Below are positions 1 through 7,706 of a stretch of 46,677 nt of DNA, piece after piece. Within the stretch, counting starts at the first letter, position 1. Each line of letters opens with the position of its first letter. A program made the translations under genes and the position numbers. This DNA is from Bacillota bacterium. GTDB lineage: Bacteria > Bacillota > Sulfobacillia > Sulfobacillales > Sulfobacillaceae. The notes below the pieces were generated by a model that saw only the letters and a list, made by a program, of their open reading frames with translations, was not told where the DNA came from and ran no database searches. The stretch is from positions 1 through 46,677 of the forward strand of contig JAJZXX010000029.1 of the NCBI GenBank assembly GCA_021806205.1, given 5' to 3'.

Positions 1-474
1 ATGGGGATCGAGACGTGATCCGGGGAAGGTATGATGCAGAACCATCACTTAGCCCGGACCATTGCCGATCAAGGCTTTGGGCAGTTGTTCACGATGCTGA
101 AATATCAAGCGGGACGCTACGGCACTTCACTGGTGTCGGCAGATCGTTGGTTCCCCCGCAGTAAGCTCTGCTCAACGCCGGGATGTGGCTATTTCTAGCA
201 GGACTTGACATTGAAAGATCGGGAATGGACATGGCCGTCCTGTGGCACCTGGCATGACCGTGATGTCCATGCGGCGCAGAATTTAGCCCGGCTGGCAATC
301 GAAACTGCCCGACCTGTGGCGACGGTTTTGGCACCAAAGCCGACGGTTCGCCCACACGACGGAATCGACGGGAAAGGCACGCCTGTCAGACACGAAGCGA
401 CACCCGCTGGCTCGAGGCTGGCGGCTTTGGGGCAGGAAGAAGTTGAGGCGCACGATGGCGCACCGATTTTATAG
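1..474 (+). pseudogene. tnpB: TnpB C-terminal remnant (IS200/IS605 superfamily)
   Basis: This is the tail of an RNA-guided nuclease/transposon protein TnpB, cut by the window edge. One reading frame (31 onward) encodes a typical TnpB C-terminus: the stretch NHHLARTIADQGFG, then ADRWFPRSKLCS, then SCGTWHDRDVHAAQNLARLA, which carries the last RuvC aspartate (DRD). The frame is broken by a TGA at 16-18 and by a TAG at 196-198 inside the zinc finger, so no functional product is possible. The first cysteine of the second zinc pair is also lost (WPSCG where CPSCG is usual). The frame ends at a TAG at 472-474, and the next bases already belong to an iscB locus. Family assignment is from recalled motifs and is firm; the exact IS is unknown. 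Confidence 0.88.
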
Positions 475-490
475 CAGAAGAAGCAACCCG

Positions 491-563
491 TTTCAACCTG
501 GACGAAAGAGGTTTCGCAAGGAACGTCACGAGTCCCGTAAGGGATTCCGAAAGGAAAGGACTC
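491..563 (+). ncRNA. Truncated omega RNA (HEARO) 3' segment of iscB
   Basis: The 73 bases ahead of this iscB start resemble the 76 bases ahead of the second iscB in the window (34783-34858). Shared blocks include AACCTGG followed by CGA, a GAG element, and an AGGAC just before the ATG, with almost identical spacing to the start codon. IscB proteins are known to use an omega RNA encoded directly upstream whose 3' end lies at the iscB start. Here only the 3' part can remain, because the tnpB remnant ends at 474. The guide-bearing 5' part is absent, so this is a relic. Confidence 0.55.
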
Positions 564-1318
564 ATGGCCTTTGTATTCGATCAACACCAAAAACCGCTGA
601 TGCCGTGTTCCGAAAAATGCGCACGATTGCGTCCCGAACGAGGGCCAGTCGCTATTCACAAGATGGCTCCTTTCACGATCCGATTAATAGGTCGGACAAC
701 GGAAGAATCCGTACTTGAGACGCTGCGGGTCAAATGTGACCCGGACAGCAAGACTGCCGGCGTAGCGATTATCATGGACGGCGCAAAAGGTTCAAAGGTC
801 ATTTTCTTCGGGGTGATTGTGCCTAAAGCTCACGTTAAGAGAAGGACGCTCCGCCAAAGGCGCAGGTATCGCAAACCCCGCTTTCAAAACCGCCAACGGC
901 AAGCGGGTTGGTTTCCTCCACCCTTGGGGGCTCGGGTCGATTTACTCAAAAGCCGGGGCCGCACGAACCGGGTCAGCAAGCTGGTCCTGGCCTGCGAACC
1001 CTGCAATCTTTGGAAGAATGCCCTGGCGGCCGAAGAGTTCGGCTATCCCGAGATTCAAGCTCAGGCTCAGAATCCTCTAAAGGGTGCGGCAATGATGAAT
1101 GCGACGCGATGGCGGCTCTATGGTCGTTTTAAGGCAACCAGGTTGCCCGTCGAAGGCCGATCGGGGAGACGAACCAAGAAGCAGCGGTTGTCCACGATCT
1201 TCCCCAAGAGCATTACTTTGATGCCCTCTGTGTGGGCAAGAGCACTCCCGAACACTTTACCCATCTTCCGGCCTATGTGCAGATTTGGATGGATACAGGC
1301 CGGGGCTTCCGGCGGGCT
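564..1318 (+). pseudogene. iscB: Degenerate IscB (OMEGA nuclease) with internal deletion
   Basis: IscB is an omega-RNA-guided DNA nuclease, an ancestor-type relative of Cas9. The N-terminal PLMP region (KPLMPC), an RuvC-I region (VKCDPDSKTAG) and an arginine-rich RRXRR stretch (LRQRRRYRKPRF) are readable. Compared with the second iscB here, about 85 residues are missing after GWFPPPLG: RuvC-II and most of the HNH domain are gone, and reading resumes at the second HNH cysteine pair (LACEPCN). Near 1200 the frame shifts, and the RuvC-III part (FDALCVGKSTPEHF) continues in the frame of scpA. The nuclease cannot be functional. The last recognisable IscB residues (around 1310) run without a stop into the scpA coding sequence. 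Confidence 0.85.
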
Positions 1319-1324
1319 TTTTGG

Positions 1325-2011
1325 GTGGTAAATGGGGAGGTTGACGCCGGCAATCTTAAGGAGCTTGCGGAAAAAATACGCCGCCAGCCCAAAATTGCGG
1401 AGTCTATGGACGTGTCCTTGTTGATCCAAGACCTCAGTGGCCGGTGGCGCGAGGCTTTCAATATGATTACGGTGAGTGAAGAAGTGCCGGTAGCCGCTTG
1501 GATCGTGCTCAAGAAGGTCGAAGGGTTGGTTCGGCCCGCAGAAGAGATGGCGGAGGAGCCAGGTTTTGATGCGGAGTTGCGCCCTGCCTGGCTGGATGAA
1601 GCGGTAACCTATTTGGTTGCGATAGGGAGTGAAGCGGATAAGTATTGGGGGCACGCCGGCGCCGCGCCATACCCGTCTGGTCCAATTCCGGTCAAGGAGC
1701 CCAACGTGTGGAAGTTGGCCTGGTCTTACCCCCGACTTCGGAAAAAACCCGAGGTGCCGGTTGCCACGGTGGGTCGTCTGGAATTTCCCTTAAAGGCACT
1801 GATCGCTAAGTTGTGGCGGCGGTTGGCCCAAAGACCAGAGGTGGTGCTGAACGAAGAACTGTCCGGGCAGTCGCGGGGGACTTGGGCAGTCACCTTTTTG
1901 GCCGTCGTTCATTTGTGGCACCAGGGTGCCGTGGATTTAGAGCAAGGCGGGGCGTATGCACCCCTGGTCATTCGGAAGATTGAGGGACGGAAGGGCTATG
2001 GTGAAGCGTGA
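1325..2011 (+). CDS. scpA: Segregation and condensation protein A
   Basis: ScpA is the kleisin that bridges SMC heads and binds ScpB in the chromosome-segregating SMC-ScpAB complex. The C-terminal winged-helix part is clear (LEFPLKALIAKLWRRL ... VTFLAVVHLWHQGAV), and scpB follows with a 4-bp overlap. The N-terminal half is divergent: the usual FxGPLDLLL signature is not visible, and LKELAEKIRRQP ... AAWIVLKKVEGLVRP occupies its place. The open frame extends back to 1232, but codons before about 1318 read as IscB C-terminus. I therefore place the start at GTG 1325 (228 aa, near the family's usual 230-260). No convincing ribosome site precedes it, so the IscB insertion may have removed the native start. 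The alternative is an IscB-ScpA fusion from GTG 1232. Confidence 0.8.
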   Translation: MVNGEVDAGNLKELAEKIRRQPKIAESMDVSLLIQDLSGRWREAFNMITVSEEVPVAAWIVLKKVEGLVRPAEEMAEEPGFDAELRPAWLDEAVTYLVAIGSEADKYWGHAGAAPYPSGPIPVKEPNVWKLAWSYPRLRKKPEVPVATVGRLEFPLKALIAKLWRRLAQRPEVVLNEELSGQSRGTWAVTFLAVVHLWHQGAVDLEQGGAYAPLVIRKIEGRKGYGEA

Positions 2012-2523
2012 AACCTAACTTGTTAGAAGCCATGTTGTTTGTTCAGGGTGAGCCCGTCAGTTTAGAGGATCTGGCGACCTGGCTTCGATGCAGTGTGGCG
2101 CTGGCCGAGGCTCAAGTCCGACAACTCGCCGAAGAGTTAACCGAGCGGGGATCGGGTTTGACAGTTCAATGGACAGGCGAAGGCGTGCGTCTAACTACCC
2201 ATCCGATTTTGGCTCTGGAGTTGGAAGAACGATTGCGCCAAAAAAGTCCAGAACGCTTGTCGCACGCGAGTTGGGAAGTACTGGCGATTGTCGCCTATCG
2301 CCAGCCCGTGACGCGATTGGAAATTGAGGCGATCCGTCAAACGGGGTCGGAACGCGCCTTGGATACGCTCCTGGCTAGAGATTTAATTGAAGAGGTGGGG
2401 CGCAAGGAGGCACCGGGCCGACCTATTCTCTATGCAACCACCGCAAGATTTCTCACCCAGTTTGGACTTACGGCGATAGATGCCCTGCCTCCCTTAACGA
2501 AGAGCTCGGACTCCTTGGCATAG
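2008..2523 (+). CDS. scpB: Segregation and condensation protein B
   Basis: ScpB is the winged-helix (kite) subunit that dimerises and binds ScpA in the SMC condensin-like complex. The 171-aa product has the standard features: an N-terminal LLEAMLFVQGEPVSLEDLA, a central SWEVLAIVAYRQPVTRLEIE and a C-terminal RDLIEEVGRKEAPGRPILYATT. Length is typical. The start is GTG at 2008, overlapping the scpA stop by four bases, so the two are translationally coupled. Nothing unusual is seen in the protein. Confidence 0.95.
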   Translation: MKPNLLEAMLFVQGEPVSLEDLATWLRCSVALAEAQVRQLAEELTERGSGLTVQWTGEGVRLTTHPILALELEERLRQKSPERLSHASWEVLAIVAYRQPVTRLEIEAIRQTGSERALDTLLARDLIEEVGRKEAPGRPILYATTARFLTQFGLTAIDALPPLTKSSDSLA

Positions 2524-2534
2524 AAACGGGCCCG

Positions 2535-3179
2535 TTGGGGCACCCTGAGGCAGGGGGTGGCTGGTTGGACTGGCCTGGTGGAGTGGCATGGGCGACGATT
2601 GTGTGCTGCGTGGCGGGCTGGCTGGTACTGTCGCCATTTGTGCTTAGGCTTGACGTACACGTCGAAAAATTGACCCTAGTATTAACCGTGCGAGTCAACT
2701 TTACGGGTTTTCATAAAGAGATGGCCTGGCAAGTCCCGGCCATAGCCTCCGAGGTGGATTCTCCGCCGTCACCCCGGCTTCACCTATCGATGGCGCTTAT
2801 ACAACGTGTAATAGGGTCCCTTCGCCGGTTTGACGCATTGACGGCGAGTTTGTGGCGACGCATGCGGGTGACTCGCTTTGATTTGACTTGCCGCATCGGA
2901 ATAGGGGACGCTGCCAACACTGCACTGCTGGTGGGCCATTTAGATGAGGCGTTAGCATGGTGGGTTCAGGCCCGGATTGCACCACGATCAGTTTTGTCAC
3001 CGTCTTGGGCGGTCGAGCCCATTTGGGACACCCCTGGCTTCGATTTGAATTTTACCAGTATAATTCAGGTCCGCGCCTCCGATATTATCCTGGGAGTGGT
3101 GTCGACCTTGAGTCACACCAAAGGAGGAGGAGATAGGCGAGATGGAGATCCAGGACGCGCAAGCATCAGCATCTCATAG
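2535..3179 (+). CDS. ytfI: DUF2953 protein, YtfI-like
   Basis: This is probably the DUF2953 protein that sits beside ytfJ in many spore formers; its function is unknown. The N-terminus has one hydrophobic membrane segment (VAWATIVCCVAGWLVLSPFVL), followed by LDVHVEKLTLVLTVRV, and the body includes the DUF2953-like FDLTCRIGIGDAANTALLVGHL. The C-terminus runs 38 bp into ytfJ in another frame and is basic and low in complexity, so the conserved part probably ends near residue 195. The start is uncertain: TTG 2535, TTG 2565 and GTG 2583 are all in frame. Assignment rests on the hydrophobic N-terminus, the GIGDAA block and the ytfJ neighbour. Confidence 0.72.
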   Translation: MGHPEAGGGWLDWPGGVAWATIVCCVAGWLVLSPFVLRLDVHVEKLTLVLTVRVNFTGFHKEMAWQVPAIASEVDSPPSPRLHLSMALIQRVIGSLRRFDALTASLWRRMRVTRFDLTCRIGIGDAANTALLVGHLDEALAWWVQARIAPRSVLSPSWAVEPIWDTPGFDLNFTSIIQVRASDIILGVVSTLSHTKGGGDRRDGDPGRASISIS

Positions 3180-3603
3180 CTCAGGGCATCCGATTGAACA
3201 TCTGATGAAAACAGCGATGGAGTCGATTAAAGGGATGATTGACGTGAATACCGTGGTCGGTAGTCCTGTTCAGACTTCCGATGGCGGTACGATTATTCCT
3301 GTATCGCGCGTTTCGTTCGGTTTTGCCGCGGGAGGTGGCGAATACTGGAATCGGAGTACGAGCGAGGTGGGCCATCCGTTTGGAGGGGGAAGCGGGGCGG
3401 GTGTTACCGTACACCCCGTAGGGTTTTTGGTGGTACAAGGAGACAACGTGCGGCTATTGTCGACGGACAAGGGGGACATTTGGGAGTCCCTGGCCAATAA
3501 TGTTCCCCAGCTAATTGACCAGTTGCAGGGGATGTGGAAAGAGCGCGATAATCTCCCAAAAAAGCCTCACCGTAGCACCCTCTTAGACCCCGCTAGCGGA
3601 TAG
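3142..3603 (+). CDS. ytfJ: GerW/YtfJ family sporulation protein
   Basis: YtfJ (GerW) is a small forespore protein needed for normal spore germination in Bacillus. The 153-aa product matches the family: HPIEHLMKTAMESIKGMIDVNTVVGSPV near the N-terminus (split here as HPIEHLMKTAMESIKG and MIDVNTVVGSPV), then VSFGFAAGGGEY, a glycine-rich loop (GGGSGAGVTV) and HPVGFLVVQGDNVRLL. A strong ribosome site (AGGAGGAGG, 3122-3130) lies 11 bases before ATG 3142, inside the end of ytfI. ku begins immediately after the stop. Confidence 0.93.
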   Translation: MEIQDAQASASHSSGHPIEHLMKTAMESIKGMIDVNTVVGSPVQTSDGGTIIPVSRVSFGFAAGGGEYWNRSTSEVGHPFGGGSGAGVTVHPVGFLVVQGDNVRLLSTDKGDIWESLANNVPQLIDQLQGMWKERDNLPKKPHRSTLLDPASG

Positions 3604-4380
3604 ATGCGCAGTCTCTTCAAGGGCGTTATCGGGTTTGGGCTGGTCTCCATACCGATTCAGGTCTATAAGGCCATGGAAAGTGAACGCGTGACGACGCATT
3701 GGATCCACCAAGCCTGCAAATCGCGCATTCAGTATCAAAAGTATTGTCCGGTTTGTGAGGTTCGCGTATCGAGCGAGGACATCGTAGTAGGCGCCCCTCT
3801 GGGAGATGGGCGCTATGTGGTGCTCCATCAGGAGGAACGGCCTAAAACTGGGGACCATACCATTACCATTCTTAATTTTCCTGCGCTGAAAGACATCGAT
3901 CCTGTATTTTGGGAGACGTCCTACTGGCTTAAGCCGGGCCCCGGCGGGCAAAAAGCTTATGCCTTGCTCAATCAAACCATGCGAGCCACGGAGCGGGTGG
4001 CTCTGGCGGAAATGGTGCTGCGCACCCGACGTTCGCTGGCCGTCGTGCGGTCCTATAACCCGGACACCCTGATGCTGCACCGGATGTATTATCCAGAAAG
4101 TTTACGCCAGGAAGGTGTGTCGATGGGCAAAGGATCTCTCAAACCTAAGGACCGGGAGCTGGAAATGGCCAAGAGTCTGGTCGAGCAAATGGCGGAGTCG
4201 TTTGATCCGTCGGAATATCCTAATCTGGCGCGACAGGCGCGTCTTGAAGAGATTGATGCATTAACGCCCACCGCCGAGATGCCAAAAGTGCCTGCCAACC
4301 GTGAGGTCCTGGACTTAATGGAAAAGCTCAAAGAGTCGGTCACAGCACAGCGCCAACACGGAACGAGAGCCGGATCCTAG
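3604..4380 (+). CDS. ku: Ku protein, non-homologous end joining
   Basis: Bacterial Ku is a homodimer that threads onto double-strand DNA ends and recruits LigD. The 258-aa protein starts with the family hallmark FKGVIGFGLVSIPIQVYKA and carries THWIHQACKSRIQYQKYCPVC-like sequence (read in two parts: THWIHQACKSRI and QYQKYCPVC), then WETSYWLKP and RTRRSLAVVR. Length is normal for bacterial Ku. The ATG follows the ytfJ stop directly, and the stop TAG shares its G with the GTG start of the ligase gene. In spore formers Ku and LigD protect the dormant or germinating spore from breaks, which fits the ytfJ neighbour. Confidence 0.95.
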   Translation: MRSLFKGVIGFGLVSIPIQVYKAMESERVTTHWIHQACKSRIQYQKYCPVCEVRVSSEDIVVGAPLGDGRYVVLHQEERPKTGDHTITILNFPALKDIDPVFWETSYWLKPGPGGQKAYALLNQTMRATERVALAEMVLRTRRSLAVVRSYNPDTLMLHRMYYPESLRQEGVSMGKGSLKPKDRELEMAKSLVEQMAESFDPSEYPNLARQARLEEIDALTPTAEMPKVPANREVLDLMEKLKESVTAQRQHGTRAGS

Positions 4381-5267
4381 TGGAGCCGGGGGACTTTGTG
4401 GCGCCGATGTTGGCGGTTAGGGCTGATCAGGCCTTTTCAGGAGCTTGCTGGTGGTTTGAGACTAAATGGGATGGTTATCGGGCGGTCATTAGCATTGGGG
4501 AGCAATTTCATATTTACTCGCGCAATGGCCAAGACCTTCTCACCCGGTTCCCGAGCCTTTCCGCCACCGAACAGATGCTTCCCCGCGATATTGTTCTCGA
4601 TGCCGAACTCGTAGCCTGGGTAGATGGCAGGCCCAGCTTTGCGGATTTGCAGACCCGGACGGCTGCGACGTACCTTTTGATGGTGTTTGACTGCTTATAT
4701 CAGGGTGGGCGCTGGATCATGCATGAGCCCTGGGCGGTTCGGCACGAGATCTTGCGGCGGAATGTGAGTTCTTTCGGACAGATTGTTGTCTCAGACGGGG
4801 TGTTTGAATCGGGGAGTGATTTCTTTACGGCTACCCGAGCCTTGGAACTGGAAGGGGTGATCGCTAAACGCCGGGACAGCCCCTATTTGCCTGGGCGTCG
4901 CTCGCCATTGTGGCAAAAGTTTCTGGTCTATCAGACGGGCTGGTTTTGGATATTAAACGCCAGCCAAAGTCCGGACGGCAGTTGGTATTGGACGGTGGCT
5001 GAACGGGATAGCCAGGGCTGGCGCAAGGTGGCCCGGGTCAAAGCTCCTAAAGGTTGGCGATGGGATGAACGGCCCGTATATCTTCCGAATGATCCCCGAG
5101 CGGTGGCGGTCGAGCTAAGCTATCGAGACAGAACCAGAGAGGGGCAGTTGCGCCATGCACGCATCCGACGGTGGGGAAAACTTGGTGCGTTGTCCCGCCT
5201 TGAGGATCCCCCATCCGGAACGGGTTCTCTATCCCAAGACGGGAATCACCCGCGGGGAGGTGGTTAG
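4380..5267 (+). CDS. ATP-dependent DNA ligase, LigD ligase domain type
   Basis: This enzyme seals DNA nicks using ATP and corresponds to the ligase domain of LigD. The adenylation motif is KWDG (in FETKWDGYRA, lysine near residue 28), with DAELVAWVDGRPSF and ELEGVIAKRR as motifs III/IV and LWQKF as motif V. An OB-fold region follows, with VEVSY-like AVELSYRDRTREGQLRHARI at its end (read as AVELSYRDRTREGQ and LRHARI). The last 37 residues overlap the polymerase gene and are low in complexity. No phosphoesterase or polymerase domain is fused, unlike the classical three-domain LigD. The start is GTG 4380, overlapping the ku stop by one base. Confidence 0.92.
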   Translation: MEPGDFVAPMLAVRADQAFSGACWWFETKWDGYRAVISIGEQFHIYSRNGQDLLTRFPSLSATEQMLPRDIVLDAELVAWVDGRPSFADLQTRTAATYLLMVFDCLYQGGRWIMHEPWAVRHEILRRNVSSFGQIVVSDGVFESGSDFFTATRALELEGVIAKRRDSPYLPGRRSPLWQKFLVYQTGWFWILNASQSPDGSWYWTVAERDSQGWRKVARVKAPKGWRWDERPVYLPNDPRAVAVELSYRDRTREGQLRHARIRRWGKLGALSRLEDPPSGTGSLSQDGNHPRGGG

Positions 5268-6018
5268 CTACTATGCCGAAGTGGCACCCTATCTCTTGCA
5301 ACAAGCCGAGGGCCGTGCTTTAACCGTCAAACGCTGGCCTGATGGAATTCAGGGTCCCATGTTCTATCAAAAACACCCTTCGCCTGGGGTGCCGTTAACC
5401 GTGTCCCGAGTCGAAGAGTTGCTGTTCTGGGTTGGCCAGGGGGCCTTGGAATGGCATGCACCGCTGGGGTTCCTAGATAATCCGGGACAACACACCTGGG
5501 TGGTGTTGGATTTAGATCCCAATCCTCCAGCAGGTTGGAACGACGTCTTGACGGCCGGATTCGCGTTTAAGCAGTTGCTGGAACTGATGGGGGTGGGCTA
5601 TTTAATGAAGACCTCAGGACAACGGGGATTGCACTTTTATGTGCGGGTACTACCCGTAGACTGGCGGGTGGCCATGGCCATCATCAAGCAATGGGCCGCG
5701 CTGATAGCAAAGACAATTCCGGATGTAGCTACGGTTGAGCGTTTAAAACGCGACCGTGGTCCGCGCGTCTATCTAGATTACCTGCAAAACGGGCGAGGCC
5801 GCACGACCGTAATGGCCTATAGTCTTAGGGCCACGCCCGGGGCCAGTGTGTCCTCACCCATTACATGGCCACAAGCCGCCCACCCTCCAGGCTATTGGAC
5901 GATGGAGCGAACCCGGAATCAGCTGAAAAAACACGGAAATCTGTTTTGCTGGAAAGGGCCTCCCGTGGATTTGGTGAAGGTGGCTATCCGTCATGGTTTT
6001 CGAAAAGAGGGAGGATAA
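5155..6018 (+). CDS. LigD-type DNA polymerase/primase (AEP family)
   Basis: This is a stand-alone archaeo-eukaryotic-primase polymerase of the LigD PolDom type, which fills in or adds nucleotides at ends held by Ku. Motifs seen: HPERVLYPKTGITRGEVVSYY at the N-terminus (HPERVLYPK, ITRGEVVSYY), the metal-binding DLDP within VVLDLDPNPP, SGQRGLHFYV, and YLDYLQNGRGRTTVMAYSLR (YLDYLQNGRG, TTVMAYSLR), followed by ATPGASVSSPITW. The gene overlaps the ligase by 113 bp from ATG 5155. GTG 5185, with a GGTGGGG eight bases upstream, is an alternative. Even that start overlaps, and the conserved HPERV lies before the ligase stop, so the overlap is real. Confidence 0.92.
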   Translation: MHASDGGENLVRCPALRIPHPERVLYPKTGITRGEVVSYYAEVAPYLLQQAEGRALTVKRWPDGIQGPMFYQKHPSPGVPLTVSRVEELLFWVGQGALEWHAPLGFLDNPGQHTWVVLDLDPNPPAGWNDVLTAGFAFKQLLELMGVGYLMKTSGQRGLHFYVRVLPVDWRVAMAIIKQWAALIAKTIPDVATVERLKRDRGPRVYLDYLQNGRGRTTVMAYSLRATPGASVSSPITWPQAAHPPGYWTMERTRNQLKKHGNLFCWKGPPVDLVKVAIRHGFRKEGG

Positions 6019-6023
6019 GCACG

Positions 6024-7634
6024 ATGCGCCCTAACGATCCAGCCGCCTTGACGCTGGCCCGCCAATTAAAAGCGTGGCCGGCCCTGGTCCCATACATTCA
6101 AAAAGGACTTGACCTGCATGACTATCAGATTGCCAGTGTACTCCAAGTGGTGAACCACTTGGATGGGCGGGCGATTTTAGCAGACGAAGTGGGGTTAGGC
6201 AAGACCATCGAAGCGGGATTGGTGACGGCAGAATTGAGGGCACAGGAAACCATTCGCAATGTGCTGATTTTGGTGCCGGCGGGGCTGGCCACTCAGTGGG
6301 TGGAAGAACTTCAGCACAAGTTCGGTTGGTCAGCTCAGAAGGGACCCAAAGAGCCTGGATGGCTATGGGTATTATCGATCGATACGGGCAAGCGCCCCCC
6401 GTTGATCCAGCAGCTACAATATGTCCCATGGGATTTGGTGATTGTCGACGAAGCTCATCACCTCAAGAATCCGCGCACCCAAAACTACCAACTGGTGGCC
6501 GGTCTCCAGTCACGCTATTTGCTGCTCTTGACCGCGACACCCATGGAGAATCAATTAACGGAGCTCTACTCTTTGGTGAATTTAGTGAAACCCGGGTTGT
6601 TCGGTCCTTATCTCCGGTTTTATCGCCAATTTATCTTGGACAAACGGACCCCGAAGAATGCCGCCGTCCTGCGTGGGCTGCTCTCCCAGGTGATGGTCCG
6701 TAATCAGCGTCTTACGGTGGATCTGGTCTTTCCGGGTCGAGAGGTAACCCTCGTGCCGCTCCAACTAAGTGATCCGGAAGCGCGCCTTTATACTGCTTTG
6801 AGTGGATCGTTAAAGAATGAATACCGCCGGCGGGTCTATAGGGACCAAACCGTGCTACCCCTATTAACCCTCCAGCGCGAATTGTGTTCATCGCCTCAAG
6901 CGCTGCTGCCGACCTTAGAGAAGTCGGAGTGGATTGGCCCGAATCTTCAAGACTTGGTGGCTTTAGCCCGAGAAGTCGGGGTGACCGAAAAAATGCGGGC
7001 GGTGCGCGAACTGGCTCGACATCTCGGTGAACGCCTGCTGATTTTTACGGAATATCGGGGAACCCAAGAGGCGTTGGTGGAGTTCCTCGGCGATTGCGGA
7101 TTTTCAGCGGCCGCCTTTTACGGGGGTTTACGGAGCCGCGAGCGGGACCAATTGGTCGCGTGGTTTCGGGAGGAGGATGGGAGAATTCTGGTGTCCACCG
7201 AAGCAGGGGGCCAGGGCATTAATTTGCAGTTTTGTCACGTGGTCGTGAATTTTGATTTGCCGTGGAACCCCATGCGGATTGAGCAGCGTATTGGACGAGT
7301 GCACCGCATCGGCCAAACCCGGACAGTCGAAATTTATAATCTTTTTGCGGTGCAAACGGTGGAGGCGGATATTTTGCGCCTGTTGCACGAAAAGATTGAT
7401 TTATTCCGGACCGTCATTGGGGAACTAGACGTCATTTTGCGCCACATCGAGCGGCGGGGTAGTTTGGAAAAGCGACTCATCGATATCTTTTTTTGGGAGG
7501 ATGACCGCGATAGTGTCGTAAGTCGTTTGGAACAATTGGGCAACGAGTTTTTAGCGGCGCGCCGCCGCATGAGTTGGCCTAGCTCCGATGGCCGCCAGAT
7601 TGTCGCGCCGGATGTGGGTCGACAGCCATCCTAA
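6024..7634 (+). CDS. SNF2-family DEAD/DEAH-box helicase
   Basis: This SNF2/RapA-type ATPase probably translocates on duplex DNA; its substrate is unknown. Motifs in order: DYQIASV (Q-like), Walker A DEVGLGKTIEAG, VDEAHHLKN (DEAH), LTATPMENQLTELYSL (motif III), FTEYRGTQEALVEFL (motif IV), STEAGGQGINLQ (motif V) and QRIGRVHRIGQTRTV (motif VI). At 536 aa it is a core helicase with no added domain. Start ATG 6024 has GAGGGAGG just upstream; the frame remains open into the polymerase gene but that extension is not needed. It directly follows the NHEJ polymerase with a 5-bp gap, so it is likely co-transcribed with ku and the two LigD parts. Confidence 0.93.
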   Translation: MRPNDPAALTLARQLKAWPALVPYIQKGLDLHDYQIASVLQVVNHLDGRAILADEVGLGKTIEAGLVTAELRAQETIRNVLILVPAGLATQWVEELQHKFGWSAQKGPKEPGWLWVLSIDTGKRPPLIQQLQYVPWDLVIVDEAHHLKNPRTQNYQLVAGLQSRYLLLLTATPMENQLTELYSLVNLVKPGLFGPYLRFYRQFILDKRTPKNAAVLRGLLSQVMVRNQRLTVDLVFPGREVTLVPLQLSDPEARLYTALSGSLKNEYRRRVYRDQTVLPLLTLQRELCSSPQALLPTLEKSEWIGPNLQDLVALAREVGVTEKMRAVRELARHLGERLLIFTEYRGTQEALVEFLGDCGFSAAAFYGGLRSRERDQLVAWFREEDGRILVSTEAGGQGINLQFCHVVVNFDLPWNPMRIEQRIGRVHRIGQTRTVEIYNLFAVQTVEADILRLLHEKIDLFRTVIGELDVILRHIERRGSLEKRLIDIFFWEDDRDSVVSRLEQLGNEFLAARRRMSWPSSDGRQIVAPDVGRQPS

Positions 7635-7706
7635 GCTAGTCAATCGTGCCTTTCCCGGATACAATGGGCGAGAAGGAGAGGATGATGATTTGGCCCAGGT
7701 GTTCCA

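Noticed and set aside
1232-1324. ScpA starting at GTG 1232
   Set aside because: These codons match the IscB C-terminal region of the second locus (CVG, STP, PAYV, GRG), so they are element sequence, although a fusion protein cannot be fully excluded.
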